Made by a program: the position numbers and the translations under genes. Shown here in pieces: positions 23,662 through 32,393 of a stretch of 64,000 nt of DNA. Location: positions 736,214 to 800,213 of the forward strand of contig NZ_BIMF01000002.1 of assembly GCF_004000945.1 (NCBI RefSeq), given 5' to 3'. Below the pieces are notes generated by a model. The model did no database searches. It was given only the letters and a program-made list of their open reading frames with translations, and was not told the origin of the DNA. The DNA comes from Paenibacillus lautus NBRC 15380. GTDB lineage: Bacteria; Bacillota; Bacilli; Paenibacillales; Paenibacillaceae. How positions within the stretch are numbered: the first letter of the stretch is position 1; the number at the start of each line of letters is the position of its first letter.

Positions 23662-25920
23662 TCACGAATACAGTTTCCGGTACTGCCCAAGCGTAATACC
23701 TTCTGTATTTTTAAATTTGCGCATGAAATTGGAGACGTCCGAATAGCCAACACTGGCAACAATATCTTTAATGGTCAGGTCGCTGTTCTTTAACAGCCGT
23801 TTGACCTCCTCCATGCGAAGATGGGTAACATATTCGGTAAACGTATACCCCGTCTGGTCTTTCATGTAACGGCTGAAATAGGATATGGACATCTGGAAGT
23901 GATCGGCGATTTTCTCCAAACTCAAGTCATATTCCTGGTAGTGCTGCTCAATATATTGGAAAATCTCTGTTCCCATGGCGGTGTTCTTGCTTTCTTTATT
24001 GGCCTGCACATAATCGCATATGAGGTCGATGAGTCCGGTCATCCCCGCATCCAGTTGTTTCAAGGTCGTGAATTCCGCCAAATGGCTTCGATACTCTTGA
24101 GGAATACCCAGTTTCATTTCATTCATCGTTCTGAGAAACGTGTTGATCAGATCAAAACTCATACAGCGGAAGTAGAACAAGGATACTTCTTTTCCTTCTA
24201 AATCATGCATGATGTTAGCCAGAGCGGTTTTGGCCGCTGTATTGTTTCCCTGCTTCATGCTTTGCACAAGGCGGATTTGCTCTTCGATCGGGTACCACTC
24301 ACTGCCTTCCTGCCACTCTGACATATCAGCGAAATATACGATCTCCCCTTTGCGAATCCGACCGCTTTGCTCCATAGCAGCAGAAGCTTCAATGTAAGAC
24401 CGATTCACATGAATCAGCCCGGATACTGGGCTGCCCATACCGACCGTTGGCCGAAATCCGCAGCAATGCTCGAACAGCCGAGCAATTTCGACTGCAATAT
24501 CCTCTTGGACTCGGCGCACACATGATTCGTTGCAGCCCGTGCTAATCAGGATGGCGATGGACTGATCTGGTATGAGTTCTACTCCATACCCAACCGCATC
24601 CGTCATGGATATCTCGGACAGCCGCCGCAGCAGCTCTTCCCGGTTCTGCGTGGATATGTACTCACTCCTGTCCATCTGGATAACGGTCACAAAGCAGTTC
24701 TCTCCGGGAAGCGCCAAATTTTCCCTGGACAAAAAAGCTATCGTCTCCTCCTCATCCTTGATCGAACCTAATATCAGTCGGACGAAAAACTGCTCACGCA
24801 CAATCGGACGCTGTTCATCGATTCTCTTCATCAGGTCGCGCGTCGCCTGAACGGAATCGCGGATCAAGTCGAGTTCATTATGGCGGCTGTCATCGTTTCC
24901 ATGCGTCCATACCTGTAAAGTCCGTACATAATCTGCGATGTTCCGGATCGGACGGTATTGCCTAGTAGAGAGCAGTACAGCGATCAGAATCCCGAAGGCG
25001 ACAACTGCACCACAAATGAGTAATACAAAGGTCCGCATTTCCAGTACCCTTCCCAAAAACTGATCGGTTGGCATAACGATGACATAAGACCAACCCGTCA
25101 AATTTGATTTAGCCTGCATTAGAGAATAATGTTCGTCGCCCAGCTTGGCATCGTGAATGCCATCCTGGGCCTTGGAGACAAGTAACTGTTTGGCATCCTG
25201 TTCCGTCAGGTCATTCTCGCGGCTCCTTGAAGCCAGAATGTTGTCCTTGGAATCCAAAATGTAAACGCTGCCATTAAAGTCTCCTAAAATAGGACCCACC
25301 AGTTCGGTCAGCATCGATTCACGAATGAAGAAGCTAACCGTGCCGTAAGGCGATTGGCTATTGCGTGGAATCGGGAACATATACATCAGCACGTTTTGCT
25401 TCTGGCTGCTGCCCGAAACAGTAGTTTGGGTACGACGGATTTCAGGGATCTGAAGACGGCTCATTTCCTCGTCCAGCCGGATCCCGTCCAGGTCACTAAA
25501 TCCGTACACCCGTTTAGCAAATGTATCGAATGAGTTGATTCCGGACGAAGTATACAGCCGCTCATCCCCATGAAAATAAAGCGCAACTTCATCGACAATC
25601 GTGTTATTTGCCTTATATTTGCCCAGCTCATCCACAACTTCAATTTCTTTGTATTTCCCGCTCTTCACTACGAATGGGGTTAGTTCGGAATCAATCGAAA
25701 TCCTTGAAGCGGTGTTGTCCAGACCGCGTGCCAATAAGTCGAACGTATTCTTGACCTGGTTCAGCTTGTATACATTGGATGACTCAATTTCACTTTTGAA
25801 TCGTACGACCGCATTATAATACACGACACCGCTAAGTATAATGAACGGTATGGCAAAAATCAGTACATGCGACAGTAGAAATTGATAGAACAAGCGAGAA
25901 TTGGTTCGTTTGCGCCTCAT
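23662..25920 (-). CDS. Membrane-bound AraC-family regulator (YesN-like with extracellular sensor)
   Basis: 752 residues. An N-terminal membrane helix (LLSHVLIFAIPFIILSGVVYY), a large extracellular sensor region of about 250 residues, a second helix (FVLLICGAVVAFGILIAVLL) and a HAMP-like linker lead into the cytosol. The C-terminus is an AraC DNA-binding domain (LEKIADHFQMSISYFSRYMKD; IKDIVASVGYSDVSNFMRKF; GITLGQYRKLYS). Such regulators sit beside LplB/YtcP importers in Paenibacillus and switch them on in response to an outside sugar, sometimes through the binding protein. Unlike two-component pairs, sensing and DNA binding are in one chain. Its own terminator separates it from the importer operon. 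Confidence 0.9.
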   Translation of the reverse strand: MRRKRTNSRLFYQFLLSHVLIFAIPFIILSGVVYYNAVVRFKSEIESSNVYKLNQVKNTFDLLARGLDNTASRISIDSELTPFVVKSGKYKEIEVVDELGKYKANNTIVDEVALYFHGDERLYTSSGINSFDTFAKRVYGFSDLDGIRLDEEMSRLQIPEIRRTQTTVSGSSQKQNVLMYMFPIPRNSQSPYGTVSFFIRESMLTELVGPILGDFNGSVYILDSKDNILASRSRENDLTEQDAKQLLVSKAQDGIHDAKLGDEHYSLMQAKSNLTGWSYVIVMPTDQFLGRVLEMRTFVLLICGAVVAFGILIAVLLSTRQYRPIRNIADYVRTLQVWTHGNDDSRHNELDLIRDSVQATRDLMKRIDEQRPIVREQFFVRLILGSIKDEEETIAFLSRENLALPGENCFVTVIQMDRSEYISTQNREELLRRLSEISMTDAVGYGVELIPDQSIAILISTGCNESCVRRVQEDIAVEIARLFEHCCGFRPTVGMGSPVSGLIHVNRSYIEASAAMEQSGRIRKGEIVYFADMSEWQEGSEWYPIEEQIRLVQSMKQGNNTAAKTALANIMHDLEGKEVSLFYFRCMSFDLINTFLRTMNEMKLGIPQEYRSHLAEFTTLKQLDAGMTGLIDLICDYVQANKESKNTAMGTEIFQYIEQHYQEYDLSLEKIADHFQMSISYFSRYMKDQTGYTFTEYVTHLRMEEVKRLLKNSDLTIKDIVASVGYSDVSNFMRKFKNTEGITLGQYRKLYS

Positions 25921-26083
25921 TGTTCTCCTCCAATATTAGTTATGGCAGCAAATTAGACTGGAATGCAGTTTTTCTTTAAATAATACAACTCCTTCCATTT
26001 ATTATTCGTACAATATAGGCGTTATTCGTAAGTTAGTCAATACAGAAGTGGCAGCTAACCATGACGTATAAAAGGCTTGTTAT

Positions 26084-26130
26084 CCAAAAATCCCGCTCTC
26101 TCCGTTGTTACAAGAGAGATCGGGATTTGG
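26084..26130. terminator. Terminator after the Tet(L)-like gene
   Basis: CCAAAAATCCCG-CTCTCT / AGAGAG-AT-CGGGATTTGG hairpin just past the stop at 26153 (minus strand). Confidence 0.75.
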
Positions 26131-26152
26131 ATCACATATGTGCTTCTATACT

Positions 26153-27544
26153 TTAGATTCGTCTGCTTCTTTTTCGGATATAAGCCAATGTATAGAGCAT
26201 ACTTCCAGCTACGATAACCACTGAAAACAGAAGCAGCAAGTTGCTGTACAAGTCTGCCACAGCATTCCATAACATTGGAAGAAGCGGGAAATCCAGCAAT
26301 CGTCTGGAAAGTAAACCTCCTACGATCGCAACTCCGATCCCCTCCGATAAGAAGCATGCAAAATTAAGCATTCCCATCCCTGCTCCCGCTTCTTTCTCTT
26401 CCAGAGCATCGGAAACGACGGTTGAAATCACCGTCTTCACAAAAGAAAGGCCTCCAAATACAAAAATAAGCATGGCGGTAACAATCCAAGGTGATTGATC
26501 CGCCAGCATAGCTATGGTTAAAAAACCACCGATAATCATCAAGGATCCTATATAGAACACAAGATGATGACCTTTTTTATCGACGAGTATGCCCCCTAAC
26601 ATGCCAAACAGCATGACGCTCATGGCACCAGGGAATATAATACCCGCGCCAATCATGCCTGTTGACAGATGATGGACGCTTCTCATCAGATAAGGCACCA
26701 TGGACAGAAATCCCGCAACCATGCCCAAAATGATGCAGCCCGTGACCGTTCCGGCGATGAACTTCTTCCTTACGAATAAATACGGTTCGATAAATGGATT
26801 TGAGGCCCGCTTGATACGTGCGGCGAATAGTACGAGCGCTGCTAAACAGCCAGCCAGATACATCCAATGCTCATCGGTTGTAAACAAGGTAAATAGCACT
26901 ACGCCAATCGAGAGCAGAGCTGCTCCCGTAACATCCATGTTCCCTTTCTGTTTGGTTTCATCCGGCAGCACTCATAAAAAGAACGGAATCGTTGCAAGCG
27001 TCATAAGAGGAAAAACAAACAACACGGACCAGTGCACATAATGGGCAACGACGCCTCCGATGACAGGCCCGATTCCTTCGCCCGTTGCAACCAGCGATCC
27101 TATAAGACCAAAAGCTCTGCCGCGAGATTTTGCATCGAAATAACGCACAATCATGACCATGACCAGTGCAGGGATGGCAGAGGCTCCCGCCCCCTGAATA
27201 AATCTTGCCGCAATCACAGCAGGTAAATAGGCATGTGCCGCTAATCCCAGGATAGACCCGCTGCCGTACGTTACGATGCCTATCATGAGCATTTTTTTGA
27301 TCCCGTACAGATCCGATATTTTTCCGTACACAAACGAACCAATGGCGAACGACAGCATAAAGCCTGTATTGACCCAATTGGCAGTCGATGGCTCCACTTG
27401 AAATTGTCTAGCGATATCCGGTAGTGCCACATTAAACACCGTTTCATTCAAAACGCTGAAAAATACCAAAAATCCCAGCCAGGCAAAGGCGCCTTTCACA
27501 TTTGTGATCCGTAATTTTTGGCTTGGTTGAGTAATCTCTTCCAC
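26153..27544 (-). pseudogene. Tet(L)/Tet(K)-like tetracycline efflux MFS gene with one in-frame stop
   Basis: The frame is continuous from GTG 27544 to 26153 (463 sense codons), interrupted by a single TGA at 26972-26974. Tet(L) is about 458 residues. Recalled Tet(L) landmarks are present on both sides: FFSVLNETVFNVALPDIA, NWVNTGFML, RFIQGAGASAIPALVMV, MVPYLMRSVHHLSTGMIG, GGLSFVKTVISTVVSDAL and LLNFACFLSEGIGVAIVGG. The stop lies in TIPFFL-TGA-VLPDETKQKG at the cytoplasmic centre loop; a CGA (Arg) to TGA transition would explain it, since Tet(L) has a basic residue there. Such 14-helix pumps export tetracycline-metal complexes and monovalent cations. SD GGGGGC of GTG 27544 is paired in a hairpin (27555-27572). 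Either truly inactivated or a base-call error. Confidence 0.88.
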
Positions 27545-27554
27545 TTGGTAGTTG

Positions 27555-27572
27555 CCCCCATAAAATTAGGGG
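27555..27572 (-). promoter_or_regulatory. Hairpin hiding the ribosome-binding site of the Tet(L)-like gene
   Basis: Minus strand CCCC-TAATTTTAT-GGGGG places the only SD-like G-run of the pump gene in a stem. It lies between the leader stop (27583) and the pump start (27544), the arrangement described for translational induction of tet(L). Confidence 0.65.
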
Positions 27573-27582
27573 AATACGCAGT

Positions 27583-27645
27583 TTATAGGGTCAATGATGC
27601 GATTTCCCTCAAATTTTGTACCCAAATCAATGTTTTTTGCCGCAT
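27583..27645 (-). CDS. 20-residue leader peptide of the Tet(L)-like gene
   Basis: ATG 27645 to TAA 27583 encodes MRQKTLIWVQNLREIASLTL. A perfect AAGGAGG (27654-27660) stands 8 bases upstream. Plasmid and chromosomal tet(L)/tet(K) genes are known to have a 20-residue leader peptide that mediates tetracycline-induced reinitiation. As I recall it, that peptide also has VQ in the middle and ends SLTL. Same length, same position, similar end and a downstream SD-hiding hairpin make homology of the regulatory element likely. A minus-strand promoter TTACAA, 18-base spacer, TTATAT lies shortly upstream. Confidence 0.8.
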   Translation of the reverse strand: MRQKTLIWVQNLREIASLTL

Positions 27646-27763
27646 GCAATAATCCTCCTTAGAAATTTCTATTTTTATATAACATACGGTTTAGGAAAAT
27701 TTGTAATCCGTGAATTTCCCTCTAAACGGGCAGACATCCATTCCCGAAAATATAAATATATGA

Positions 27764-27800
27764 AAAAACGAAGCGCTAGCCATATCCGTGCTTCGTTTTT
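27764..27800. terminator. Strong hairpin with A/T flanks, owner unclear
   Basis: AAAAACGAAGC (27764-27774) / GCTTCGTTTTT (27790-27800), a perfect 11-base stem able to terminate in both directions. No gene ends nearby: it lies in the 309-base gap between the Tet(L) leader and the DUF1796 gene. It may insulate the two or end an unseen short transcript. I see nothing else in the gap. Confidence 0.6.
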
Positions 27801-27954
27801 GTGCGGCACCTCCTCTCTAAGTATCAGCCCCTTCTACCGTGAGCTTAAACGGTGGCTAGCGTCTGCTCTCCACACCTACCATGGTCACTACTCCATACCA
27901 ACTCTATCTATTTGCATAGGATATCTAATGATAGATTCAAGGAGGTTTGGTAGC

Positions 27955-28575
27955 ATGACAACCCCTATGGAGTTTGATGCCATTTTCAGTCTGGGTCACA
28001 ACTGTCAGGTTGCCGCCCAGCTAAGAAGAAACAAGCTGCGTCATGCAGCGGGTCCGTTGGACTGGTTCAACTTCGCTTCAACACACGAGTTTTGTAAAGT
28101 CATTAAACATCAATTCAGCGATTTCATGCTCCGGGATAACCTGGTCATATATGGTAAATCCGTAAACTGTTACTATGTACGAGACAAACGATCTTCCTGT
28201 TTATCCTTCCATGATTTCAAGAACGATCCGGAGGAGCGGCCTTTATATGACTACCCCGTTTTTCGCGAACGGCTGGATCGAAGAATCGAGCGCTTTAACC
28301 GCAACTTGAATTCTGAACAAAAGACTCTGCTCGTGCGGATCATCCCGCATAAAAAAGATGCTGAGACGATTGATCAGGTTATTCGTGAAACCTACTCCAA
28401 TCCGAACGTAACCCTGTTATTTGTCATGCTTAGCAGCAGTCCGAGTATTGTAACCCTTCCCTCATTCTCGGATCGGGTGCTCATCAAGCAAATACCGAAA
28501 GGACCCACATGGGAAGGTGATTTGGAGGCTTGGAAGACCATTCTTGGAAAATTTTCGCTCATTTCAGGGGAATAA
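27955..28575 (+). CDS. DUF1796 family protein (putative papain-like cysteine peptidase)
   Basis: 206 residues from ATG 27955, chosen for AAGGAGG 9 bases upstream; the frame is open to 27616 but the extra part is low in family features. The family opening is FDAIFSLGHNCQVAAQLRRNKLRHAAGPLDWFNF, with conserved Cys and Asp. The middle has NCYYVRDKRSSCLSFHDF and the end TVTLPSFSDRVLIKQIP-like strands. DUF1796 members are annotated as putative cysteine peptidases from fold prediction only; in Bacillus they are of unknown role. Monocistronic, followed immediately by a separate promoter. Confidence 0.75.
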   Translation: MTTPMEFDAIFSLGHNCQVAAQLRRNKLRHAAGPLDWFNFASTHEFCKVIKHQFSDFMLRDNLVIYGKSVNCYYVRDKRSSCLSFHDFKNDPEERPLYDYPVFRERLDRRIERFNRNLNSEQKTLLVRIIPHKKDAETIDQVIRETYSNPNVTLLFVMLSSSPSIVTLPSFSDRVLIKQIPKGPTWEGDLEAWKTILGKFSLISGE

Positions 28576-28579
28576 ACGT

Positions 28580-28608
28580 TTGACAAAACCAAAATTTTCC
28601 TGTATATT
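28580..28608 (+). promoter_or_regulatory. Near-consensus sigma-A promoter of a short transcript
   Basis: TTGACA (28580-28585), exactly 17 bases, TATATT (28603-28608). It begins 5 bases after the DUF1796 stop and leads into a terminator only about 30 bases past the predicted start. Confidence 0.75.
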
Positions 28609-28613
28609 TACTA

Positions 28614-28690
28614 AAAGTGAATCGGAGCTCTTACGAAGGAAGCACCCGTAAGTCTGGCGTTTAATAGCGCCTTTCTACGGGTGCTTTTTG
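28614..28690 (+). ncRNA. Candidate small RNA or terminated leader (about 75 bases)
   Basis: Bounded by the promoter at 28580-28608 and the terminator AAGCACCCGTA (28640-28650) / TACGGGTGCTTTT (28676-28688), whose loop holds a second GGCG/CGCC stem. The single-stranded 5' part is purine-rich (about 28614-28639). There is no convincing ORF. It lies 73 bases before the exported coiled-coil gene, so it is either an independent small RNA or an attenuated leader for that gene. I do not recognise a known riboswitch class. Confidence 0.5.
28640..28689 (+). terminator. Terminator of the candidate small RNA
   Basis: GCACCCGTA / TACGGGTGC stem with nested GGCG/CGCC, followed by TTTTTG. Confidence 0.85.
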
Positions 28691-28762
28691 TCGTGAGTCC
28701 GGTCATCCTGTCATGATGCGCTAGCCGCTAATGATGATTATTATTTTTTAGGAGAGATGTTT

Positions 28763-29575
28763 ATGTTTAGAAGATTACTGACTTCATCCCTTGTTATGGC
28801 ACTATTTCTCACTTTAATCCCCATGCCTTTCGCAAATGCGGCCGCGATTGAGTTCACCGATACGGTACAAGCCCAATTGAATGCCACGGCGGACCGGGCC
28901 GGCGGAACTGTTCGTGGGAAGCTAATCAAACAGTACGATGATTTTAAATCCGAACGAAAGCAGGCGATGGATTGGGACGATCGAATCTCTTCCCTTCGTT
29001 ATGCCAATGAAGCCAAAGCTTCGGAAACCCGCAAAAGAATCAGCGAAATCGATAAGGACAAAATCCGCAAGCTAGAGGATCAGCTCCAAACAGCCAAAAC
29101 CAAGTACCAGCCGCTGTTTAACACCTATACCGCTCTCAATAAGCAAATCGCCGCAGCTAAAAAACTCAAAGACAAAACGCTCTCCAAGATGCTGCAGTCA
29201 CAGGCTGGTGGCATGAAACTCCTGGTTACCCTGGGACGTGAGGATATTAGAAATAAGCAGGCCGCCCTTACGGCTGCCAAGAAAGAGAAAACTTCCAAAG
29301 CGGCAAAGGTCCGCTCTATCCTGTCCGAGATTGATTCCTACAAAAGCAAGATCAAGGGCGATAAAAGCGCAATCTCTACGCCGAATAAACTGATGACAAC
29401 CGAGTGGAAGAATTTCAAAACCGCAGTAAAGGCCAATGAATCGGCCAGAACCAGCGATACCCTTTCCAGGCTGCTGACGCTCTCCGGTCAGATCCTGACG
29501 AAAAAGAAAAGCATTTACAGTCACGAACAAAAAATCGAGTCTATCATTGCACGTGCAAATGCGCAATTAAAATAA
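28763..29575 (+). CDS. Exported coiled-coil protein of unknown function
   Basis: 270 residues from ATG 28763; AGGAGAG is 6 bases upstream, whereas an ATG at 28757 touches the SD. A Sec signal peptide (FRRLLTSSLVMALFLTLIPMPFANA) precedes a mature chain that is almost entirely charged and helical, rich in Lys, Ala, Glu and Gln, with heptad-like stretches (about residues 80-130 and 165-215). There is no cysteine, no catalytic motif and no membrane anchor. Likely a cell-surface or secreted structural protein. It may be controlled by the preceding promoter-terminator unit. I recognise no family with certainty. Confidence 0.75.
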   Translation: MFRRLLTSSLVMALFLTLIPMPFANAAAIEFTDTVQAQLNATADRAGGTVRGKLIKQYDDFKSERKQAMDWDDRISSLRYANEAKASETRKRISEIDKDKIRKLEDQLQTAKTKYQPLFNTYTALNKQIAAAKKLKDKTLSKMLQSQAGGMKLLVTLGREDIRNKQAALTAAKKEKTSKAAKVRSILSEIDSYKSKIKGDKSAISTPNKLMTTEWKNFKTAVKANESARTSDTLSRLLTLSGQILTKKKSIYSHEQKIESIIARANAQLK

Positions 29576-29600
29576 CGATTTAAGAGTCCCACGATACAAA

Positions 29601-29629
29601 AATAACTTCTGCCGAGGGCAGAAGTTATT
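29601..29629. terminator. Bidirectional terminator
   Basis: AATAACTTCTGCC-GAG-GGCAGAAGTTATT, a perfect 13-base stem between the convergent coiled-coil and YiiX-like genes. Confidence 0.9.
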
Positions 29630-29651
29630 GTTCGATATGCAACAAGTCAAC

Positions 29652-30242
29652 TCAACTTGAAGCCGTTTGTAACGGGTATTGAAATCCAGCCAACCTGGAT
29701 TGATCAAGCAATGGATAGTCATATAACATGCCTTCATAAACAACCTCGAACGCCGGATGCTGAAAGAAATCATTCGGAGTTACTGCGGATGAAGGGCGAT
29801 CCCATAGATGGATTCTGCTTTGCTTCATCGCTTCCGCTACGAATTGTGAGCAGAAGTAGGATCTTTCTCTCGTAATATCAAGTCTCATCAGCACGCCGAA
29901 CATACCGATGAGATTGTACCCGTAAGCATCCTCTTCATCCTTATAATTTTGAATCACGCGTCTTGCCGCCTCAAATTGCTCTCTTGTGATCTGGAGACGG
30001 AGCAGAGCGCAGCGCGTACCAGGAAAGTGACGGAAGGTCCCTTCGTATACATCTTCCTCCACAAAACCCCCAACCCAAGGATTGTTGGCGCATTTGCGGC
30101 CGAAACTGAACACTTCGTTCAAATTCTCGTCCAGCGCCAGCGAAGCATGATTATAGGGAGCTGCCGTAATTCGTTTGATCAGTTTCGTAAACATCGTACC
30201 CGTATCAGTCAGAAGAACATATATATTTTGGTTATCGGACAT
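29652..30242 (-). CDS. YiiX-like permuted NlpC/P60 (papain-like) hydrolase
   Basis: 196 residues from ATG 30242 (MSDNQNIYV), with GGGGGAA upstream. The order His-then-Cys marks the permuted branch of NlpC/P60 enzymes (YiiX/YebB/DUF830): His in AAPYNHASLALD and Cys in RSYFCSQFVAEAM. It has no signal peptide, so it acts in the cytosol. Relatives are thought to be amidases or thioesterases on lipids or peptides, mostly uncharacterised. Single gene. Confidence 0.8.
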   Translation of the reverse strand: MSDNQNIYVLLTDTGTMFTKLIKRITAAPYNHASLALDENLNEVFSFGRKCANNPWVGGFVEEDVYEGTFRHFPGTRCALLRLQITREQFEAARRVIQNYKDEEDAYGYNLIGMFGVLMRLDITRERSYFCSQFVAEAMKQSRIHLWDRPSSAVTPNDFFQHPAFEVVYEGMLYDYPLLDQSRLAGFQYPLQTASS

Positions 30243-30415
30243 TTGGCTTTCCCCCACATACATTGATTACATATTTCATTGAATCCGGATTTCGTCAAAT
30301 CCTTCGTTAATTTCATTGTAGTAGAGGCAAGCCGTTTCCATAACCGACTATAGGTGTGAATAGAACCTGGACCTTAGTCGAGTTCTCACCTGACCTTGCG
30401 ACATGATACCCCTAA

Positions 30416-31252
30416 CTATACCCCATATAAGCGACGATAGGAAGATGGCGTCATGCCTTCATGCTCCATAAATCGCTTGTTAAAATAACTGACACTTGGA
30501 TAGCCCGCTTCCACTGCAATTTGTCCGATGGTTTTTTCTTTATGGTCGAGCAGCCACTGCTTTGCCATCTGGAGTCGGCAGCGCGTTACAAAATCCATCG
30601 GAGTCATCTCCATGACATTGCGGAATAATTTGCAGAAATAGTAAGTGGTTACGCCGAGTCTGTCCGCCCACTCTTCCAAAATAAACGGCTGTGCCGCTTC
30701 CTGCTGCATAATCGGCAGCAGTTCAAGAATCCGGTTGGCGGAGTTGTTCGATTTATTGTCCGATAATGCGGACGCCTGCTCCACGAATACCGCTAACAAG
30801 GAATACGTTAGCGTGGATAATTGCGCAGGCTTGAGCATCCGGTGGGTCTCCGCCTCACATAACAGCGCTTCGTGCGCTTCCTCAAAGGCAGACGGCTGCC
30901 GAATGCTCCACAGCTGGCTTTTATGAAATCCGCGTTCGATGAAATAGTTCTGCAGACCGCTGCCATAAAAGTGGAACCACCGTACATCCCACGGATCGTC
31001 CTCGCTTGTGTAATAACGCTGTGCCTGCATAGGAAAATACAGCACGGCTTCACCTGGGCCAAGCGTATGGGCTACATTTTCGATTTCAACATACCCTTTA
31101 CCGGAAGCCACATAGTGAATATTGAAATTGTTTAAAGACCCGGCTGCCCGCGTAACCGTATGGTCCGGTTCATCCCGGTAAATTCCCACCGATTCGGGCA
31201 GGCAGAAGAACGGCATTTGCGGAAGGGTCAGCAGATGACTTTGTCGTTTCAT
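30416..31252 (-). CDS. AraC-family transcriptional regulator
   Basis: 278 residues; the second of two adjacent ATG codons (31252) has better spacing to AGGAG. The N-terminal cupin (NIHYVASGKGYVEIENVAHTLGPGEAVLYFP) is followed by the AraC domain with HTH motifs ILEEWADRLGVTTYYFCKLFRN and IGQIAVEAGYPSVSYFNKRFME, ending GMTPSSYRRLYGV. It is divergent from an oxidoreductase pair 120 bases away and probably activates it in response to a sugar or polyol. Confidence 0.9.
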   Translation of the reverse strand: MKRQSHLLTLPQMPFFCLPESVGIYRDEPDHTVTRAAGSLNNFNIHYVASGKGYVEIENVAHTLGPGEAVLYFPMQAQRYYTSEDDPWDVRWFHFYGSGLQNYFIERGFHKSQLWSIRQPSAFEEAHEALLCEAETHRMLKPAQLSTLTYSLLAVFVEQASALSDNKSNNSANRILELLPIMQQEAAQPFILEEWADRLGVTTYYFCKLFRNVMEMTPMDFVTRCRLQMAKQWLLDHKEKTIGQIAVEAGYPSVSYFNKRFMEHEGMTPSSYRRLYGV

Positions 31253-31374
31253 CATAATACTCCTCGAATGACAATATTGTTGTATTAGACTACAAAATAA
31301 TATTATATCAATTTTATTTCTTGTCTTTTATAATCGCAATATAATCTTAATAAGTTGTATAGGAGCTGATGAAC

Positions 31375-32370
31375 ATGACTCAAAAACTTCGTTGGGGAAT
31401 CCTTGGCTGCGCCAGCATTGCCAAACGCTCGGTCATACCTGGTTTGCAGCAATCCCGTCTCAATGAAGTCGTTGCCATTGCCAGCCGCGATCAGGCAAAA
31501 GCAGCACAAACGGCTGAGGAACTGAATATCCCGACAGGATACGGCAGTTACGAGTCCTTGCTCGAGGATTCTTCCATAGATGCTATCTATATTCCGCTCC
31601 CTAACCATCTACATAAAGAATGGAGCATCCGTGCGGCGGAAGCCGGTAAACACATTCTATGCGAAAAACCGCTTGCGCTGACGGAAGCAGAAGCAGCTGA
31701 AATGGCTGAAGCAGCAGCTAAAGCCGGCGTAGTGCTGGCCGAAGCCTTTATGTATCGCTATCACCCGCGGTATGACTTGATGAAGGAAATGATCGACTCC
31801 GGTGCCATCGGGGATATTCGGGGCATTCGCAGCGCGTTTACCTTCAACAGCTCAGCCAATCACGGCAATGTCCGTTTCCGCAAGGATTGGGGCGGCGGCT
31901 CGATTTATGATGTCGGCTGTTATCCGATCAATGCCGCGCGGATCCTGCTGAATAAAGAGCCGGAAGCCGTTACCGTTCAAGCTTTCTTCTCCCCTGAGCA
32001 TGACCATGTCGACATGATGGCATCCGGATTAATCGAATTTGAAGGCAATGTCGCTCTGACATTTGATTGCGGAATGTGGGCGGCGTATCGCAACCCTCTT
32101 GAAATTGTGGGCACGATTGGCCTGATTGAAGTCCCTTACGCTTATAGCTTGCCTGAGGACGGAGCGAACTTCTTCTTAACGACAGGCGAAGGACGTAAAG
32201 AAATCGAGGTTCCTCGTGCAAACGCATACAGCGAACAAGGTGATCATATGGCCGAAGCTATTTTGAACAACAAACCCCTCCGCTACTCCGCAGAGGACGC
32301 AATTCACAACATGAAAGTCATTGACGCTTGCCTGCAATCTGCCCATGAACGGAAGCGAATTGTATTGTAA
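31375..32370 (+). CDS. Gfo/Idh/MocA-family NAD(P)-dependent oxidoreductase
   Basis: 331 residues from ATG 31375, 9 bases behind AGGAG; ATG 31369 is too close to it. The Rossmann motif WGILGCASIAKRSVIPGL is followed by the family EKP motif (HILCEKPLALT) and the catalytic-region DVGCYPINAARIL (Asp and Tyr of the second half, here GGGSIYDVGCYP). These enzymes oxidise or epimerise sugars, inositols or glycosidic 3-OH groups. Likely cotranscribed with the aldo-keto reductase 23 bases downstream, under the divergent AraC protein. Confidence 0.92.
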   Translation: MTQKLRWGILGCASIAKRSVIPGLQQSRLNEVVAIASRDQAKAAQTAEELNIPTGYGSYESLLEDSSIDAIYIPLPNHLHKEWSIRAAEAGKHILCEKPLALTEAEAAEMAEAAAKAGVVLAEAFMYRYHPRYDLMKEMIDSGAIGDIRGIRSAFTFNSSANHGNVRFRKDWGGGSIYDVGCYPINAARILLNKEPEAVTVQAFFSPEHDHVDMMASGLIEFEGNVALTFDCGMWAAYRNPLEIVGTIGLIEVPYAYSLPEDGANFFLTTGEGRKEIEVPRANAYSEQGDHMAEAILNNKPLRYSAEDAIHNMKVIDACLQSAHERKRIVL

Positions 32371-32393
32371 TTACACCCAAGGAGGATATGAAT

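Noticed and set aside
26972..26974. Selenocysteine at the TGA in the Tet(L)-like gene
   Set aside because: No reason for selenocysteine in an MFS pump, and no SECIS-like hairpin seen right after the codon; a nonsense mutation or error is simpler.
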